In this document: positions 6,736-8,356 of the stretch, one piece after another
Position numbering within the stretch: position 1 is the first letter of the stretch
Layout: the number at the start of each line of letters is the position of its first letter
Assembly: GCA_013811855.1 (NCBI GenBank)
Contig: JACCUL010000092.1
Location: forward strand, 1-8,356
Direction of reading: 5' to 3'
Length of the DNA stretch: 8,356 nt
From: Acidimicrobiia bacterium
GTDB lineage: Bacteria; Actinomycetota; Acidimicrobiia; Acidimicrobiales; Ilumatobacteraceae
The notes under the pieces: generated by a model
The model's database searches: none
The model's input: only the letters and a program-made list of their open reading frames with translations
Told to the model about the DNA's origin: nothing
Translations under genes and position numbers: made by a program

Positions 6736-7875
6736 TCAGTCCTGGGGCAGGCCGAGGGCGCGGGCGATGACGATCCGTTGGATCTCGCTCGTCCCCTCGC
6801 CCAGCTCGAGGATCTTGGCGTCGCGGTAGAAGCGGGAGACCGGCGTCTCATCGATGAACCCGGCCCCACCGAACACCTGGGTCGCGACACGCGTCGCGTG
6901 CACGGCGGCCTCCGTCGAGTACAGCTTGGCCATCGCCGCGGCGGTGCCGATCGGCCGTCCCTGGTCCTTCAACCACGCCGCCTTGTACGTCAGGTTGCGG
7001 GCGTTCTCCACGGCGACGGCCACGTCGGCCAGCGCGAACGAGACGCCCTGGAAGCGGCCGATCGGCCCGCCGAAGGCCTGGCGTTCGTTGGCGTACGCCA
7101 CCGACTGCTCCAGGCAGGCCCGTGCGCACCCGAGCGCCAGGGCCGAGATGGCGACGCGACCGTCATCGAGGATCGTCAGGAAGTTGCGGAAGCCGGAACC
7201 GAGCTCGCCGAGACGGTTGGCATCGGGCACCCGGCAGTCGTCGAGCGTCAGGCCGTGCGTGTCGCTGGCGTGCCACCCCATCTTGCGGTACGGCGGCTCG
7301 ACGATCAGCCCCGTCGTGCCGGCCTCGACGACGAACGCCGAGATCCCGTCGTCGGTGCGCGCCGTGACCGTGACGACGGACGTGATCGGCGTGCCGGAGT
7401 TGGTGATGAACGCCTTGGACCCGTTGATCACCCAGTCGTCGCCGTCGGGACGGGCCGTCGAGCGCGTGGCCCCGGCGTCACTGCCGCCGTCGGGTTCGGT
7501 CAGTCCGAACGCGCCGAGGGCGCGGCCGGCGACGAGGTCGGGTAGCCAGCGGGAGCGCTGGTCGTCGGTGCCGAAGCGATAGATCGGGTTGGCGCCCAGC
7601 CCGACACCGGCGGAGAGCGTGATCCCCATCGACTGGTCGACGCGCCCGATCTCCTCGATGGCGACGCACAGCGAGGCGAAGTCGCCGCCGCCACCGCCCC
7701 ACTCCTCGGGGAAGACGATCCCGAACAGGCCGAGGTCGCCCATGGCCTGCACCGCCTCGACGGGGAAGTGGTGCTCCTCGTCCCAACGCGCCACGTGTGG
7801 GCCGAGCTCCTTTTCGGCGAAGTCCCGCACGACCTGACGGAACGCCTCGTGCTCCTCGGCCAGTTCCCAACTCAT
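6736..7875 (-). CDS. Acyl-CoA dehydrogenase (isovaleryl/short-branched-chain type suggested by context)
   Basis: A 379-residue FAD-dependent acyl-CoA dehydrogenase with both family signatures. FGLTEPDGGSDAG (123-135) matches the first. QVFGGAGFIDETPVSRFYRD (333-352) matches the second. The C-terminal LGEGTSEIQR places the catalytic base at Glu360, the site used by most family members. Classical isovaleryl-CoA dehydrogenases carry a non-acidic residue there and use a different Glu, so an isovaleryl-CoA role rests on gene context, not on this residue. The start was chosen at ATG 7873-7875 because a strong Shine-Dalgarno sequence precedes it and MSWELAEEHEAFRQ is a standard family N-terminus; the frame continues open upstream only as Arg-rich noise. 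It overlaps the carboxylase alpha gene by 4 bases (ATGA). From memory, Mycobacterium tuberculosis has the same neighbours, accA1 then fadE19, in its leucine-degradation locus. It needs an electron-transfer flavoprotein, not seen here. Confidence 0.93.
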   Translation of the reverse strand: MSWELAEEHEAFRQVVRDFAEKELGPHVARWDEEHHFPVEAVQAMGDLGLFGIVFPEEWGGGGGDFASLCVAIEEIGRVDQSMGITLSAGVGLGANPIYRFGTDDQRSRWLPDLVAGRALGAFGLTEPDGGSDAGATRSTARPDGDDWVINGSKAFITNSGTPITSVVTVTARTDDGISAFVVEAGTTGLIVEPPYRKMGWHASDTHGLTLDDCRVPDANRLGELGSGFRNFLTILDDGRVAISALALGCARACLEQSVAYANERQAFGGPIGRFQGVSFALADVAVAVENARNLTYKAAWLKDQGRPIGTAAAMAKLYSTEAAVHATRVATQVFGGAGFIDETPVSRFYRDAKILELGEGTSEIQRIVIARALGLPQD

Positions 7876-8356
7876 GACGATGGTCCCTCCTCGGACCCAG
7901 CCGGTCCGACAGTGATGATGCGATCGCCGAGTCGCACCTGTTGACCTTGACGCGCCATGACGGCGGTGACCACCCCGTCGGACGCCGCTCGCAGCGCGTG
8001 CTCCATCTTCATCGCCTCGACGACGGCCAGGAGCTGACCGGCGACGACGTGATCGCCGAGGGCCACGTGCACCGCGGTGACGGCCCCGGGCATCGGCGAG
8101 ACCAGGTCGCCGTGCTCGGGGCCGGCGTCCTCGTCGGCGCGGCCGCGGTGGACGGGGCGGTGCAGCTCCCAGGTCGCACCGCGGCGACCGACCCACACGG
8201 TGTGGGCGTCGACGCGGGCGATGTCGAAGCCGAGCGCGGTGGCGTCGAGCGGCACGTCGACGATGTGCGTCGGGCCGCTGGCCGTCGCCAGCTCCACCGT
8301 CACCGGATGGGCCTCACCGAGGCGCCACCCCGACGTCCGCCGCCACGGGTCGGCGG
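7872..8356 (-). CDS. Biotin-dependent acyl-CoA carboxylase alpha subunit, C-terminal part (5' end outside window)
   Basis: The frame is open from the right edge to TGA at 7872-7874, giving 161 visible residues. A GTG at 8301-8303 could be mistaken for a start. Upstream of it the same frame reads ADPWRRTSGWRLGEAHP, the usual segment that precedes the carrier domain in alpha subunits, so this is the end of a longer gene. The last ~85 residues are a biotinyl carrier domain: LVSPMPGAVTAVHVALGD, then VVEAMKMEH, whose Lys (codon 8007-8009) is the biotin attachment site. The biotin carboxylase half is beyond the window. Alpha subunits work with a carboxyltransferase beta subunit, also expected upstream, on acetyl-, propionyl- or 3-methylcrotonyl-CoA. 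The adjacent dehydrogenase and acetoacetyl-CoA synthetase favour 3-methylcrotonyl-CoA (leucine breakdown), by inference. Confidence 0.93.
   Translation of the reverse strand, partial: ADPWRRTSGWRLGEAHPVTVELATASGPTHIVDVPLDATALGFDIARVDAHTVWVGRRGATWELHRPVHRGRADEDAGPEHGDLVSPMPGAVTAVHVALGDHVVAGQLLAVVEAMKMEHALRAASDGVVTAVMARQGQQVRLGDRIITVGPAGSEEGPSS
7886..7891 (-). promoter_or_regulatory. Ribosome binding site of the acyl-CoA dehydrogenase gene
   Basis: AGGAGG on the minus strand, within GAGGAGGG at 7885-7892, lies 10 bases before the ATG at 7873-7875. It sits inside the last codons of the carboxylase gene. It is the strongest Shine-Dalgarno sequence in the window and settles the start of the dehydrogenase despite the open frame extending further upstream. 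Confidence 0.75.

Noticed and set aside
7876..8196. N-terminal extension of the acyl-CoA dehydrogenase frame to 8196
   Set aside because: The added residues are Arg/Gly-rich and lie out of frame over the biotinyl domain; the strong AGGAGG and family N-terminus point to 7875.
8301..8303. GTG start making a free-standing 143-residue biotin carrier protein
   Set aside because: The frame stays open to the window edge and the upstream residues match the segment preceding the carrier domain in carboxylase alpha subunits.

Overview
The window is very GC-rich (roughly 70% by eye). Almost every codon in its real genes ends in G or C, and coding density is high. The gene content (acyl-CoA carboxylase alpha subunit next to an acyl-CoA dehydrogenase, acetoacetyl-CoA synthetase, an HxlR regulator with an SCP2-like tail) fits a chromosome of a high-GC actinobacterium. 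A deep-branching group such as Acidimicrobiia is possible, but that is an inference. No RNA gene, CRISPR array, insertion sequence or attachment site was seen, and no stretch over 300 bases lacks a gene.

Right part (8356 down to 2371, all on the minus strand): five tightly packed genes. In transcription order they are the C-terminal end of a biotin-dependent acyl-CoA carboxylase alpha subunit (5' end beyond the window), a canonical acyl-CoA dehydrogenase, acetoacetyl-CoA synthetase, a Cys-type sulfatase and a 10-TM EamA/DMT exporter-like protein. The junctions are a 4-base ATGA overlap, then gaps of 2, 37 and 3 bases. The first three genes make a coherent module for leucine/isovalerate breakdown: acyl-CoA oxidation, 3-methylcrotonyl-CoA carboxylation, and reactivation of the acetoacetate released by HMG-CoA lyase. 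The sulfatase and transporter have no obvious place in that pathway and may form a second unit.

Middle (1580-2387): a plus-strand HxlR-type regulator gene whose reading frame breaks at about 1970. Both halves are clearly recognisable in two different frames. Its stop overlaps the convergent transporter gene by 17 bases. It diverges from an acyl-CoA dehydrogenase-like gene, and the 102-base gap between them holds two perfect inverted repeats sharing a repeated ATCTGGAC element, the best operator candidate in the window.

Left part (1579 down to 1, minus strand): a non-canonical acyl-CoA dehydrogenase-fold protein, then the N-terminal third or less of a secreted protein resembling vanadium-dependent haloperoxidase/PAP2 proteins, cut off by the window edge.

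The window looks mostly like ordinary catabolic chromosome. The points most worth a second look are the operator-like repeats with the frameshifted regulator, the atypical dehydrogenase, and the sulfatase-transporter pair joined to a leucine-type module.
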